A DNA stretch of 64,000 nucleotides from Psychrobacillus lasiicapitis (GTDB lineage Bacteria; Bacillota; Bacilli; Bacillales_A; Planococcaceae). Positions 9,508 to 17,459 of this stretch are shown here, one piece after another. The stretch lies in NCBI RefSeq assembly GCF_006861795.1, contig NZ_VDGH01000003.1:1-64000 (forward strand), written 5' to 3'. The notes under the pieces are model-generated. The model was not told the DNA's origin and did not search any database. It saw only the letters and a program-made list of their open reading frames with translations. The translations under genes were made by a program, and so were the position numbers. Within the stretch, counting starts at the first letter, position 1. Each line of letters opens with the position of its first letter.

Positions 9508-10030
9508 TTTCTAATCCACCTACATTATGAATATAGTTTTCCATACATAAGTTATATTTATATCTATCTATATGTTTGCCATTGTAAAATAGATCATTAT
9601 TTATTAATTCATCTTTTACAAAGCCATTTTTCTCAAAAAGTTTTTGAGCTCGAATATTATCTACTTCTGTATAAAGATATATGTTAATAAGACCAAGTTC
9701 TTCATAAACAGTTTTAATTAGAAGGTCTGTTGCTACGCTAGCTATCCCCTTACCTTTAAATTTGTCTCCACCAAGACAAATGTAATATTCAGCTTCCATA
9801 CCTTTTAATTTAATATTCAGTAATCCAATTAATCCAGCAGGTTCTCCACCATACGTAATGGTGTAATCAACCCTATCATCTCTAGCTTCAAGAGATTTGA
9901 ACCATTGAAGGGTCTTATCTTCTCTAAGTGGTAAATCATAATGCAGGTATTTATTATTTCTTTCATCATTTATCCATTTTACCTTGTATGGTATGTCCTC
10001 TTCTTGAAATTTCCGAATAGCTATTTTCAT
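9494..10030 (-). CDS. GNAT-family N-acetyltransferase (possibly sugar N-acetyltransferase)
   Basis: 178-residue GNAT protein. The core follows the order beta strand, acetyl-CoA loop and helix: IGLLNIKLKGMEAEYYICLG, then GDKFKGKGIASVATDLLI near residues 88-105, where the R/Q-x-x-G-x-G/A acetyl-CoA loop reads KFKGKGIA. The C-terminal LYTEVDNIRAQKLFEKNGF is a standard GNAT end. Related GNATs such as PseH acetylate UDP-4-amino sugars. The locus has the dehydratase and aminotransferase for such a sugar but no PglD-type acetyltransferase, so this protein could fill that step. Its gene overlaps the PLP-enzyme gene, which alternatively suggests it acts on that enzyme's product. Both are inference. 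Confidence 0.83.
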   Translation of the reverse strand: MKIAIRKFQEEDIPYKVKWINDERNNKYLHYDLPLREDKTLQWFKSLEARDDRVDYTITYGGEPAGLIGLLNIKLKGMEAEYYICLGGDKFKGKGIASVATDLLIKTVYEELGLINIYLYTEVDNIRAQKLFEKNGFVKDELINNDLFYNGKHIDRYKYNLCMENYIHNVGGLEIGSI

Positions 10031-10048
10031 ACTATAACCCCTCGCAAT

Positions 10049-10684
10049 TTATTTTATGCTAGATGATTTTTTTGAATTTTTTATATTGTAATGAGTATAA
10101 ATACTTTCTCGTTTGAAAATTTTTAGAATTGTCATAAAAAGAATCTTAACGTCTAACCAAATGTTAAATCTTTCAATATACTCAACATCAATTGGAATTC
10201 TCTCATCCCATGATACAGAGTTTCTAACGGTAACCTGTGTCAATCCAGTCATACCTGGTTTCATTTCGAATCGTTTTCGTTGGAAATCATTATAATCCTC
10301 ATGTTTATATGGGTGATGTGGCACTGGAGGTCTTGGTCCAACTAAACTCATCTCTCCAATTAACACATTTAAAAGTTGGGGAAGTTCGTCTAAGCTAGTG
10401 GCACGAAGCAATTTACCAACTTTTGTAATTCGATTATCCTTTTCCGTCTTAACAAACAAACCTGATCCCAGATTTTCAGCATTAACAACCATTGTTCTAA
10501 ATTTGAAAATTTTAAAGACCATACCATTCTTTCCAAGTCGTTCTTGTTTAAAAAACACTGGACCTTTTGAAGTCAACTTAATAGACATTGCTATAAGAAT
10601 AAGAATTGGAGAAATAATAATCACACCTATTAAACTTCCAAAAAAATCTACGATACGTTTAATAAATAAATTTAAAATTCTCAT
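10049..10684 (-). CDS. initiating undecaprenyl-phosphate sugar-1-phosphate transferase (PglC/WcaJ type)
   Basis: 211-residue monotopic bacterial sugar transferase that begins repeat-unit synthesis by moving a sugar-1-phosphate from UDP-sugar to undecaprenyl phosphate. One N-terminal re-entrant hydrophobic helix (residues 15-35, KRIVDFFGSLIGVIII), then the catalytic core with SKGPVFFKQERLGKNG, FKIFKFRTM, TSLDELPQLLNVL and GEMSLVGPRPPVP. These are the family hallmarks, including the DE dyad. The length matches the small PglC-type enzymes rather than WcaJ with its extra membrane domain. It lies directly after the aminotransferase, which supports a 4-acetamido-sugar such as QuiNAc4NAc as the first sugar (inference). 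Confidence 0.92.
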   Translation of the reverse strand: MRILNLFIKRIVDFFGSLIGVIIISPILILIAMSIKLTSKGPVFFKQERLGKNGMVFKIFKFRTMVVNAENLGSGLFVKTEKDNRITKVGKLLRATSLDELPQLLNVLIGEMSLVGPRPPVPHHPYKHEDYNDFQRKRFEMKPGMTGLTQVTVRNSVSWDERIPIDVEYIERFNIWLDVKILFMTILKIFKRESIYTHYNIKNSKKSSSIK

Positions 10685-10687
10685 TGA

Positions 10688-11800
10688 TTATCTCCACAAC
10701 CCCTTAATAATCTCACAAACTCTCTCCAAATCCCCATCAGTCATCTTCGTATCACTTGGCAAACAAACACCATTCTCAAACAACTTCTCTGACACGTCTG
10801 TCCCAACAAAATCATACTTTTCAAAGAAAGGCTGCATATGCATCGGCTTCCAAACAGGTCTTGACTCAATGTTCTCTTTTTTAAGTACATCCATAACATC
10901 TACTGGTCTAACTTTGCCATGTAAAGTCATTGAGCTTAACCAATAATTAGGCTCATTCCACCCATTACTTGGCATGAACTCAACTCCATCAAGCCCGCTA
11001 AGTTCTCTTTTATAAAACTCAAAAATGTAATTTTTCTTTGCAACTCTATCGTCCAATACTTTAAGCTGCCCTCTACCAATCCCAGCAACAACATTACTCA
11101 TACGATAATTAAACCCTAATTCACTATGTTGATAATGTCTTGCTTGATCTCTAGACTGGGTAGCCCAAAATCTAGCTTTAGCGATTCTTTCTTCATTATC
11201 AGAAACCAACATCCCACCACCGGAGGTGGTAATAATCTTATTCCCATTAAAAGAAAAAACACCATAATCCCCAAAAGTCCCTGTATGTTTACCTTTGTAA
11301 TAAGTTCCTAGCGATTCAGCAGCATCTTCAATTAGAGCAACATTATGCCGTCTACAGATTTCCATAATCTTATCCATATCAGCAGACAATCCATAAAGAT
11401 GAACAACTATTACTGCTTTCACCTCAGGATACTTTTCGAAGGCTTCTTCCAACTCCTTTGGACACATATTCCAAGTTTTATAATCACTATCTATAAAAAC
11501 AGGTACAGCATTTTGATAAATAATAGGATTTGCTGTAGCGGAGAACGTTAAGGTTGGACAAAAAACGATATCCCCTTCTCCTACTCCCGCCGCCTTAAGT
11601 GCAAGATGAATTGCTCCAGTTCCAGAACTCAATGCAGCTCCAGCTTTAGAACCAACCTTTGAAGCTAATTCATTTTCAAATTCATTCACGTTTGCTCCAA
11701 GTGGTGCAATCCAGTTTGTATCAAAAGCTTCTTTTACATATTGCATTTCATAACCTTCATCACTCATATGTGGTGATGAAAGGAATATTCTACCTTGCAT
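10688..11800 (-). CDS. DegT/DnrJ/EryC1/StrS-family sugar aminotransferase (PglE-like)
   Basis: 370-residue PLP aminotransferase acting on UDP-4-keto-6-deoxy sugars. Visible: RIFLSSPHMSDEGYEMQYV at the N-terminus, ALSSGTGAIHLALKA near 57-71, DAAESLGTYYKGKHTGTFG around 157-175, and FSFNGNKIITTSGGGML near 181-197, where the Lys forms the PLP Schiff base. The C-terminal WKPMHMQPFFEKY closes the sugar site. The start matches PglE/WbpE-like enzymes. Together with the CapD/PglF-like dehydratase upstream it would make UDP-4-amino-4,6-dideoxy-GlcNAc. The ribosome site GGAAGGAAG precedes the ATG. The 1.05 kb between it and the dehydratase gene contains only pseudogene debris. Confidence 0.9.
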   Translation of the reverse strand: MQGRIFLSSPHMSDEGYEMQYVKEAFDTNWIAPLGANVNEFENELASKVGSKAGAALSSGTGAIHLALKAAGVGEGDIVFCPTLTFSATANPIIYQNAVPVFIDSDYKTWNMCPKELEEAFEKYPEVKAVIVVHLYGLSADMDKIMEICRRHNVALIEDAAESLGTYYKGKHTGTFGDYGVFSFNGNKIITTSGGGMLVSDNEERIAKARFWATQSRDQARHYQHSELGFNYRMSNVVAGIGRGQLKVLDDRVAKKNYIFEFYKRELSGLDGVEFMPSNGWNEPNYWLSSMTLHGKVRPVDVMDVLKKENIESRPVWKPMHMQPFFEKYDFVGTDVSEKLFENGVCLPSDTKMTDGDLERVCEIIKGLWR

Positions 11801-11893
11801 TTTTCAAGACTTCCTTCCTAATTTAAATAGCTTATTTTTGTAGTCGATAAGTATATGTATTTATTTCTTAATACTTAAAAACACAAAGCCCAA

Positions 11894-12295
11894 TCAACTA
11901 GTCACACCTAGTAATACCGCAAATGGTTCAACACTGATAAAATTGAGTACGCACCATACGGCATGTCCTAACCCTCTAGGTTATTTTTGTCGTATGTAAT
12001 GAATTTCAACTTTAGAGGATTGATTTACTTTCTTCAATAAATCGAACTTCCCCTTTCCCATTAAGTTTTCTTCAAGCTCTAAATTCCGATCAAAATGGTC
12101 TTCTATCGCACGTTTGCCTTTACCCGTATCAATAATAATATCTTCTATACCAGATGCGATTACTTCCTCAACAATATATTCAATAGATGGTCTATCAAGA
12201 ATTGGTAACATCTCTTTCGATATAGCTTTTGTAGCAGGAAGGAAACGCGTTCCCAATCCAGCAGCTGGAATAATGACTTTTCTTACTTTTTTCAT
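11894..12295 (-). pseudogene. galU: broken galU/gtaB (UTP-glucose-1-phosphate uridylyltransferase) fragment
   Basis: Starts normally at an ATG (12295): [38 protein letters not shown] and [12 protein letters not shown] are the uridylyltransferase N-terminus with the nucleotide-binding loop. After HYIRQK there is an in-frame TAA at 11981-11983. In intact enzymes this codon is Glu (HYIRQKEPLGLGHA). Reading on in the same frame gives PRGLGHAVWC and, further, EPFAVLLG, so homology continues past the stop to about 11906, then ends. About 135 of roughly 290 residues remain. The single nonsense mutation (probably GAA to TAA) followed by loss of the 3' half shows decay. A functional copy presumably exists elsewhere. 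Confidence 0.88.
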
Positions 12296-12300
12296 TCGCC

Positions 12301-12392
12301 ACCACCTTAATCCATTTGACTTACCAGTTGTAGAATCATATAGGCAGAGAATGCTTGAATTACTTGGGAAGAATATTGAAATAACAAAATAA
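12301..12392 (+). pseudogene. pgi: inverted C-terminal fragment of pgi
   Basis: On the plus strand, opposite to the rest of the pgi remnant, the reading [23 protein letters not shown], ended by TAA at 12390-12392, closely matches the extreme C-terminus of glucose-6-phosphate isomerase (family consensus about [21 protein letters not shown]). It sits exactly between the minus-strand pgi and galU remnants. A small inversion within the dying gene best explains it. Confidence 0.8.
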
Positions 12393-12791
12393 ATAATTGC
12401 AATATCATTGATGGTGTTTAGAGTTTTATCACTCAAATAATTCAACTGATCTTTGTTTTGACTATCGTATGGAATTTCACAATCTTCCTCTGCTTCGTAA
12501 AAATGTAATAATGTTTCAAATAAGAAACGTTTACCGTCCTGAATATATCGTCCAATTGAATGAAGATCTGTTGAATAGGAAACTGCTGCTGGGAATATCC
12601 CATCACGCCATTTCCCTTTACCTTTTCTAAATAATTGTTTCCACCACTAACCAACCAAAAAACTTACTTCCTACTGAACTTCTATTATGCATTTCTTCAT
12701 GAATAGTTTTAACAGACTCATTTAGTAGAAGTAACTCTTCCTGTTGTATATAAGCCTCTAAATAGTGTGTTTGTAATGTTAATGTGCTCAT
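12386..12791 (-). pseudogene. pgi: broken pgi (glucose-6-phosphate isomerase): N-terminus joined to C-terminal third
   Basis: Two minus-strand pieces of glucose-6-phosphate isomerase. From 12791, a start followed by SVKTIHEEMHNRSSVGSKFF-GWL matches the enzyme's N-terminal region. At about 12655 the frame breaks and the sequence jumps, in another frame, to [37 protein letters not shown] and [12 protein letters not shown], the C-terminal third of the family. The roughly 300 residues between, including most of the active site, are deleted. The reading stops matching near 12386, where an inverted fragment of the same gene begins. Clearly non-functional. Confidence 0.85.
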
Positions 12792-12850
12792 CCCTATTCT
12801 CCGATCTAGAAATTTGAATTTTCAGTATCGAATCTATATGCAATCACCTG

Positions 12851-14686
12851 TTACACACTCACTACCTTTTGCTCTATTTCCACATTCTTCTGATTAGCTA
12901 CTCCTACTAACGTATCTTTTAATACATCTATCGAAAGTGTAGGAATCTTTTCTAGTAGGTAATCTAATTGATTGCTAGTAATCGGTGTCGCTTTCCCGAT
13001 ATAAATCTTCGGAAATATAACTTCACTCTGTCTTTCATTTTCATTCATCAATTCTTCATATAGTTTTTCTCCAGGCCTAATTCCTGTTTCTTTCACTTCA
13101 ATTTCACCTTTTGAATAACCAGATAATCGAATTAGATTATTAGCTAAATCTACAATTTTCACTGGTTCTCCCATATCGAGGACGAAGACTTCTCCACCAC
13201 TTGCAAGCGTACCAGCTTGAATTACTAGTCTGGAAGCTTCTGGAATCGTCATAAAGTATCTTGTCATTCGCTCATCTGTTATTGTCACTGGTCCACCAGC
13301 CATTATTTGTTTCTTAAATAATGGTACAACACTACCTCTGGATCCTAAAACGTTACCGAATCGTACCGCTGCAAACTTCGTCTTACTTTCTTTCGCAAGA
13401 TTCTGAACTATCATTTCCGCAAAACGCTTAGTAGCACCCATAACGTTCGGTGGATTTACCGCTTTGTCCGTGGAGATCATGACAAAATATCCTACTCCGA
13501 ACATGTCCGCAGCCTCTGCAACGTTTTTTGTGCCGAATATGTTATTTTTCACTGCTTCCATTGGATTGTATTCCATTAATGGCACGTGTTTGTGGGCAGC
13601 TGCATGATAAATTACATCTGGTTTGTATTCCGAAACGATATCGAAGATGCGATTGCGATCTTGGATATCGGCGATTATTGGAATTATTTCTGTATTTGCT
13701 GAAACTTTATTTCGTAATTCCATGTCTATAGTATAGATAGAATTCTCGCCGTGACCGAGTAGGATGAGTTGTTTTGGATCGAATCTTGCTACTTGACGAC
13801 AAATCTCAGAACCTATTGAGCCGCCCGCTCCAGTTATGAGAATTTTTTTGTTTGTCAGTTTCGTAGAGATTGACTCTAAATCTAGTTCTACTTCGTCTCG
13901 GCCGAGTAAATCTTCTATTTTCACATCTCTTATTTCATTAATAGAAACTTTACCAGTTAGTAAATCTTCTATAAGTGGCATGATTTGTGTATGAATACCG
14001 GTATCTAGACATTTTTGCATAAGCATGGAACTCGTTGGTTTATCGAGTGATGGGATAGCTATAATAATATGTTGGATATCTAAGTCTTTCACTGCATCTG
14101 CAATGATGTCTGTTCCACCTAATACACGGATATTAAAGATTTCTAATCCTTTTTTCGTGGAATCGTCGTCTAAAAAAGCGATTGGTTCTAATTCAGCTTC
14201 GCTATTACGTAATAATTGCCTTGCGATCATCGTCCCCGCGGAACCTGCTCCTATTATAAGGGTTCGTTTCTTTTTACTAGTGAATTTTTCACCTGATATA
14301 TAAGTGTCTCGAATGATTCTCCAGGAAAGCCTAGAGCCCCCGATTAATAGGATATGAAGCATCCATGTAATGGATAATGCACGATACAGGATGTCCCCTT
14401 TTACGATAAATTGAATAATTGCTACAGCTACGATTGAAAATGTTACTGCTTTAAAAATCGATACTAACTCTCTTACTGATGCGTATTCCCATACCTTTCG
14501 ATAGAGTCCATAAAACATCGCAAAACCGTGATGCGCTAAAAAAATTGCAAGTGAACTTACCAATAGAAAAGTGTCAGTAAAAGGGTTGTTTATCGGATGC
14601 AATAAAAAATAGCCAATATAAATTGAAAACAACACGATGCAAGAATCCACCACTACTAACATCGACATTCTTTTTCTCAACGACAT
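12851..14686 (-). CDS. membrane-bound UDP-GlcNAc 4,6-dehydratase (CapD/PglF family)
   Basis: About 611-residue polysaccharide biosynthesis protein. N-terminal four-helix membrane domain (residues about 5-120), a CoA-binding-like Rossmann domain (IIGAGSAGTMIARQLL), then the catalytic extended-SDR domain with NAD motif ITGAGGSIGSEICRQ, HAAAHKHVPLME and STDKAVNPPNVMGATKR. The last carries the Thr-Asp-Lys catalytic arrangement of CapD/PglF, in place of the usual SDR Tyr. It converts UDP-GlcNAc to the 4-keto-6-deoxy sugar used by the aminotransferase. I start it at 14686 (MSLRKRMSML) rather than 14731: GGTGGG precedes it, and an extended -10 box lies at 14737-14745, so an ATG at 14731 would sit at the transcription start. 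Confidence 0.92.
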   Translation of the reverse strand: MSLRKRMSMLVVVDSCIVLFSIYIGYFLLHPINNPFTDTFLLVSSLAIFLAHHGFAMFYGLYRKVWEYASVRELVSIFKAVTFSIVAVAIIQFIVKGDILYRALSITWMLHILLIGGSRLSWRIIRDTYISGEKFTSKKKRTLIIGAGSAGTMIARQLLRNSEAELEPIAFLDDDSTKKGLEIFNIRVLGGTDIIADAVKDLDIQHIIIAIPSLDKPTSSMLMQKCLDTGIHTQIMPLIEDLLTGKVSINEIRDVKIEDLLGRDEVELDLESISTKLTNKKILITGAGGSIGSEICRQVARFDPKQLILLGHGENSIYTIDMELRNKVSANTEIIPIIADIQDRNRIFDIVSEYKPDVIYHAAAHKHVPLMEYNPMEAVKNNIFGTKNVAEAADMFGVGYFVMISTDKAVNPPNVMGATKRFAEMIVQNLAKESKTKFAAVRFGNVLGSRGSVVPLFKKQIMAGGPVTITDERMTRYFMTIPEASRLVIQAGTLASGGEVFVLDMGEPVKIVDLANNLIRLSGYSKGEIEVKETGIRPGEKLYEELMNENERQSEVIFPKIYIGKATPITSNQLDYLLEKIPTLSIDVLKDTLVGVANQKNVEIEQKVVSV

Positions 14687-14736
14687 CCAGCACCCACCAT
14701 TCTTTATACATTTTTGTATATTCATTTCCATAAATG

Positions 14737-14745
14737 ATTATAGCA
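14737..14745 (-). promoter_or_regulatory. candidate extended -10 promoter for the capD-like gene
   Basis: Reading the minus strand, TGCTATAAT is a perfect -10 with an extended TGn element; no good -35 hexamer is seen 17 bp upstream, which extended -10 promoters tolerate. It would start transcription near 14730, 45 bp before the chosen start. The 175-bp gap between this gene and cpsB holds no gene. Confidence 0.55.
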
Positions 14746-14906
14746 CTTTTGTATCATACTTACTTGACTTTCTTTCCTGCAATTATTGCTTCTTACAATT
14801 AAATGGATGAAAAGAACTATTATTTATATATCTTTTATCTATGACCATGATTCAATTTTATCATCCGGCCATTAATTATCAGATAAATCTATTAATTAAC
14901 ACTAAA

Positions 14907-15674
14907 TCATGCAAATATTTTCCACCACTTAGACTTTTGTAGTTCTTTTGGCTCCAATATAATTACTTCAATATTTTCTACTATTCTTGCATTATTCTCT
15001 AGAAAAATATCAACTGCATCTAGCCTTTTATGCTTTTCCAAGTAACGTAATCCAGCGTCAAAAAGAAACGGGCGTGTTTTTGCGTTATGAACATCAGAGC
15101 CGTATGTATGGACTAAGTTAGCATCCACCAATTCAAGCGATTGCTTTTGAATATTTCTACCGAAATGACCAGCGAGACTCCCTGCCGTAATTTGAGCTAG
15201 TGCCCCGTGATTGATCAGTTTTAGTAATCTACTTGGTTTTTCTGCAATTGCTCGATTTCTTTCTGGGTGTGCAATAATTGGTACTTTGTCTAAATTTAAA
15301 ATCCCTTGAATTATTTGAATAGTGTAAGCAGGTATTCCCCCAGTCGGCAACTCGATTAATACATACTTGGAATCTGCCAGTGTCAGGAGCTCTCCATTAG
15401 TTAATCTCTCAATAGTAGATTGTCCTATCCTTATTTCTTGGCCAGGATGAATATTCATCGATAGATTGTTTTTTCTCATCTCTGCATTTAGCAGTTCAAT
15501 TTTTTCAAGTACTTCTATTTTGGAGACATCGTAATGCGGATTGTCTGCATGCGATGTCGTAATAATATCTGTGATGCCCTCCTTTACCGCTTGTTCTATT
15601 AACTCCATCGATTCTGTTAACGTTTGTGGTCCGTCATCTACTCCTGGAAGAATATGCGCATGTATGTCAATCAT
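14907..15674 (-). CDS. cpsB: tyrosine-protein phosphatase of the PHP family (CpsB/YwqE type)
   Basis: 255-residue Mn-dependent phosphatase that removes phosphate from the CpsD tyrosine kinase and so tunes polymer assembly. Metal ligands are visible in order: IDIHAHILPGVDDGPQT at 2-18, the ITTSHADNPHY segment near 39-49, IRIG near 82, AHPERNR near 138-144 and YGSDVHNAKTRP near 190. The length is normal for the family. It lies 178 bp downstream of cpsD; that gap contains a decayed copy of this gene's 5' end (15700-15781). Cytoplasmic. The cpsC-cpsD-cpsB order is typical of Gram-positive capsule/EPS loci. Confidence 0.93.
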   Translation of the reverse strand: MIDIHAHILPGVDDGPQTLTESMELIEQAVKEGITDIITTSHADNPHYDVSKIEVLEKIELLNAEMRKNNLSMNIHPGQEIRIGQSTIERLTNGELLTLADSKYVLIELPTGGIPAYTIQIIQGILNLDKVPIIAHPERNRAIAEKPSRLLKLINHGALAQITAGSLAGHFGRNIQKQSLELVDANLVHTYGSDVHNAKTRPFLFDAGLRYLEKHKRLDAVDIFLENNARIVENIEVIILEPKELQKSKWWKIFA

Positions 15675-15699
15675 CTTTCATTACCCCTTTTTTCTATTT

Positions 15700-15781
15700 A
15701 CTGCTTGTTCTATTAACTTAACGAGATAGACAACGTTTGTGGCTTGTTATCCACGCCAGGGAAAATATGCGCATGCATAAC
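15700..15781 (-). pseudogene. degenerate duplicate of the 5' end of cpsB
   Basis: Upstream of intact cpsB the minus strand repeats its start: MHAHIFPGVDNKPQTLS, compared with IHAHILPGVDDGPQTLT. A 1-base deletion then shifts the frame, yet the following DNA (TTAATAGAACAAGC) still matches the LIEQA codons of cpsB. The upstream spacer (GGGTAATGAAA) is duplicated too. A partial tandem duplication of about 110 bp has since mutated. Confidence 0.8.
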
Positions 15782-15851
15782 ACTCACTTTTCATTACCCG
15801 TTTTTCCTATAAGTTAAACGAAAAAAAGAATGATTAGGTAAAATTACCTAC

Positions 15852-16571
15852 TCATTCAGCGTTTCCATAATACTGATAGTAATAATGGTCCTTCTGTAAT
15901 TGGAAGTTGTTCAGGACTACTCCAATAATGTTCGCTTGAGAGGAGACAAGTGCTTCTTTTGCTTTTAGCACATTATCTTTTTCCGTTTCTCCCGCACTCA
16001 TTATTAAGATGGAGCCTTCACACTTGTTGGCGAGTATTTGAGCATCTGCCACTGATAAAATAGGCGGAGCATCAAAAATAATAATGTCATAGATTCCCTT
16101 CATCTCTTCCATTACTTTATCCATTGTTTGAGAGCTTAAAAGCTCCGCAGGATTTGGCGGAATAGGACCGCATGTAATAATATCCAAGTTTTCTATTTCA
16201 CTTTGTTTCACTACTTCCTCTACAGTAGCTTGTCGAGTTAATAGATTGGATGTACCAGTTGTGTTTGTTAGATGAAACGTATAGTGCACGGTAGGTTTCC
16301 GCATATCTGCGTCGACTAACAATACTTTTTTCCCTTCTTGTGCAAAGACAACCGCTGTGTTGGCTGCGACGGTCGATTTCCCTTCTCCCGGAGCTGAAGA
16401 GGTAATTAGAAAGGTTTTCAATTCTTTGTCTGGCATAGAAAAGTTAATATTTGTACGAAGCGTACGGAATTGTTCCGACACAATGGATCTAGTATTAACA
16501 CTCGTAATAAGCTTTCGCGCTACAGTTTGAAGAGCACGTTTTTTTGTTTTTTTCGCTTTTGCTCTAGCCAT
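15852..16571 (-). CDS. cpsD: CpsD/YwqD-type bacterial tyrosine kinase
   Basis: 239-residue BY-kinase. Walker A SSAPGEGKSTVAAN near residues 57-70, Walker A' KVLLVDADMRKP near 83-94 and Walker B IIIFDAPPIL near 162-171 are intact. The C-terminus ends in a tyrosine cluster (DHYYYQYYGNAE), the autophosphorylation tail that controls its partner CpsC. An RTNINFSMP segment near 40 matches the oligomerisation/interface motif of the family. The gene lies 4 bp after cpsC. Phosphorylation cycles through CpsB are thought to time polymerisation and export; BY-kinases also phosphorylate UDP-sugar dehydrogenases, and one is encoded at the end of this operon. Confidence 0.94.
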   Translation of the reverse strand: MARAKAKKTKKRALQTVARKLITSVNTRSIVSEQFRTLRTNINFSMPDKELKTFLITSSAPGEGKSTVAANTAVVFAQEGKKVLLVDADMRKPTVHYTFHLTNTTGTSNLLTRQATVEEVVKQSEIENLDIITCGPIPPNPAELLSSQTMDKVMEEMKGIYDIIIFDAPPILSVADAQILANKCEGSILIMSAGETEKDNVLKAKEALVSSQANIIGVVLNNFQLQKDHYYYQYYGNAE

Positions 16572-16575
16572 TTAA

Positions 16576-17301
16576 CTACCTCTTTCTTCTCTGTGGCATT
16601 TGTACCATTGTTTGTTGAATCTCTTTATCTGAAATCGTGCTGATTAATCCGAGTATCGGTAAGTTTAAGATTTCTTCGATATCCTGTTCTGTTTTCATCG
16701 TAGTATCTAAATATTCTAATAGAAATGCAATTCCTACTCCTAGCATCAATCCAATAACAGCTGCAATCGCCATATTGAGCATTGGATCCGGTTTTACAGG
16801 TGATGGATTTTCTCCAAGCAACGCAGGTGTTAGTATACTAACATTGTCTACCTTCATTAACTTTTTAATTTCTTCTTGGAATACAGTAGCTGTTGTATTG
16901 GCAATATCCACCGCTACATTTGGATTGGCATCTTGCACGGTAATATTCACTACTTGTGAGTTTTGTTCATTTTTGACTGTAATTTGATTGGTTAAAGCAG
17001 ATGGCGTGGTGTTAAGATCTAGCTGTTCAATTACTTTACTTAAAATTGCGGGACTCTTGATGATTACATTGTATGTATTTATTAGTTGTAAGTTCGTTTG
17101 TATGTCTTGGGAGTTTAATGTACTAATATCTACTTTTTCTTGATTGACTAAAATTTGTGTAGAGGACTGATAAATGGGTGTCAGATAAAGAAAGCTAACA
17201 ACTCCACTGACCGTTATTGCGATAATAGTTGTCAGTATGATTAATAGTAATCTTTTTTTCAGTGTTTTAAATAAATCCTGGAGGCTAATTGTCTCTTCCA
17301 T
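16576..17301 (-). CDS. cpsC: Wzz/CpsC-type polysaccharide co-polymerase and kinase activator
   Basis: 241-residue membrane protein with a helix near residues 15-38 and another near 175-195. The outside domain begins with YQSSTQILVNQE. The family's Pro-rich stretch NPSPVKPDPMLNMAIAAVIG precedes the second helix. The cytoplasmic tail (TMKTEQDIEEILNLPILG) recruits and activates the CpsD kinase. It sets polymer length and links to Wzy. First gene of the operon, preceded by AAAGGAG and by an extended -10 element. Size and split kinase arrangement are typical of Firmicutes. Confidence 0.93.
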   Translation of the reverse strand: MEETISLQDLFKTLKKRLLLIILTTIIAITVSGVVSFLYLTPIYQSSTQILVNQEKVDISTLNSQDIQTNLQLINTYNVIIKSPAILSKVIEQLDLNTTPSALTNQITVKNEQNSQVVNITVQDANPNVAVDIANTTATVFQEEIKKLMKVDNVSILTPALLGENPSPVKPDPMLNMAIAAVIGLMLGVGIAFLLEYLDTTMKTEQDIEEILNLPILGLISTISDKEIQQTMVQMPQRRKR

Positions 17302-17344
17302 TAACTGATAACTCCTTTAATTTCGATTCTTCTATTTTCGATAT

Positions 17345-17353
17345 AGTATAGCA
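17345..17353 (-). promoter_or_regulatory. candidate promoter (-10) of the polysaccharide operon
   Basis: On the minus strand TGCTATACT forms an extended -10 box about 45 bp upstream of the cpsC start. No convincing -35 is seen. It lies in the divergent gap to the SGNH gene, and all genes from here to the left edge are on the same strand. Confidence 0.45.
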
Positions 17354-17459
17354 TATGTCGGCATTTTACGCCTTTATCTTTAATATTCTATCATAGAGAA
17401 GTATAATATAACCACAACAAGTGAAAGATTACCTATATAGGAGGAAAGGAGGGATTCAA

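Noticed and set aside
12114-12392. 92-codon plus-strand frame in the galU/pgi remnant
   Set aside because: Only its last 27 codons are meaningful (inverted pgi fragment); the rest is antisense to galU.
14686-14731. 15-codon N-terminal extension of the capD-like protein
   Set aside because: Its ATG would lie at the transcription start of the extended -10 promoter at 14737-14745 and it lacks a ribosome site.
588-17301. tRNA, rRNA or riboswitch in the polysaccharide region
   Set aside because: No cloverleaf, rRNA or known riboswitch sequence could be recognised in the intergenic gaps.
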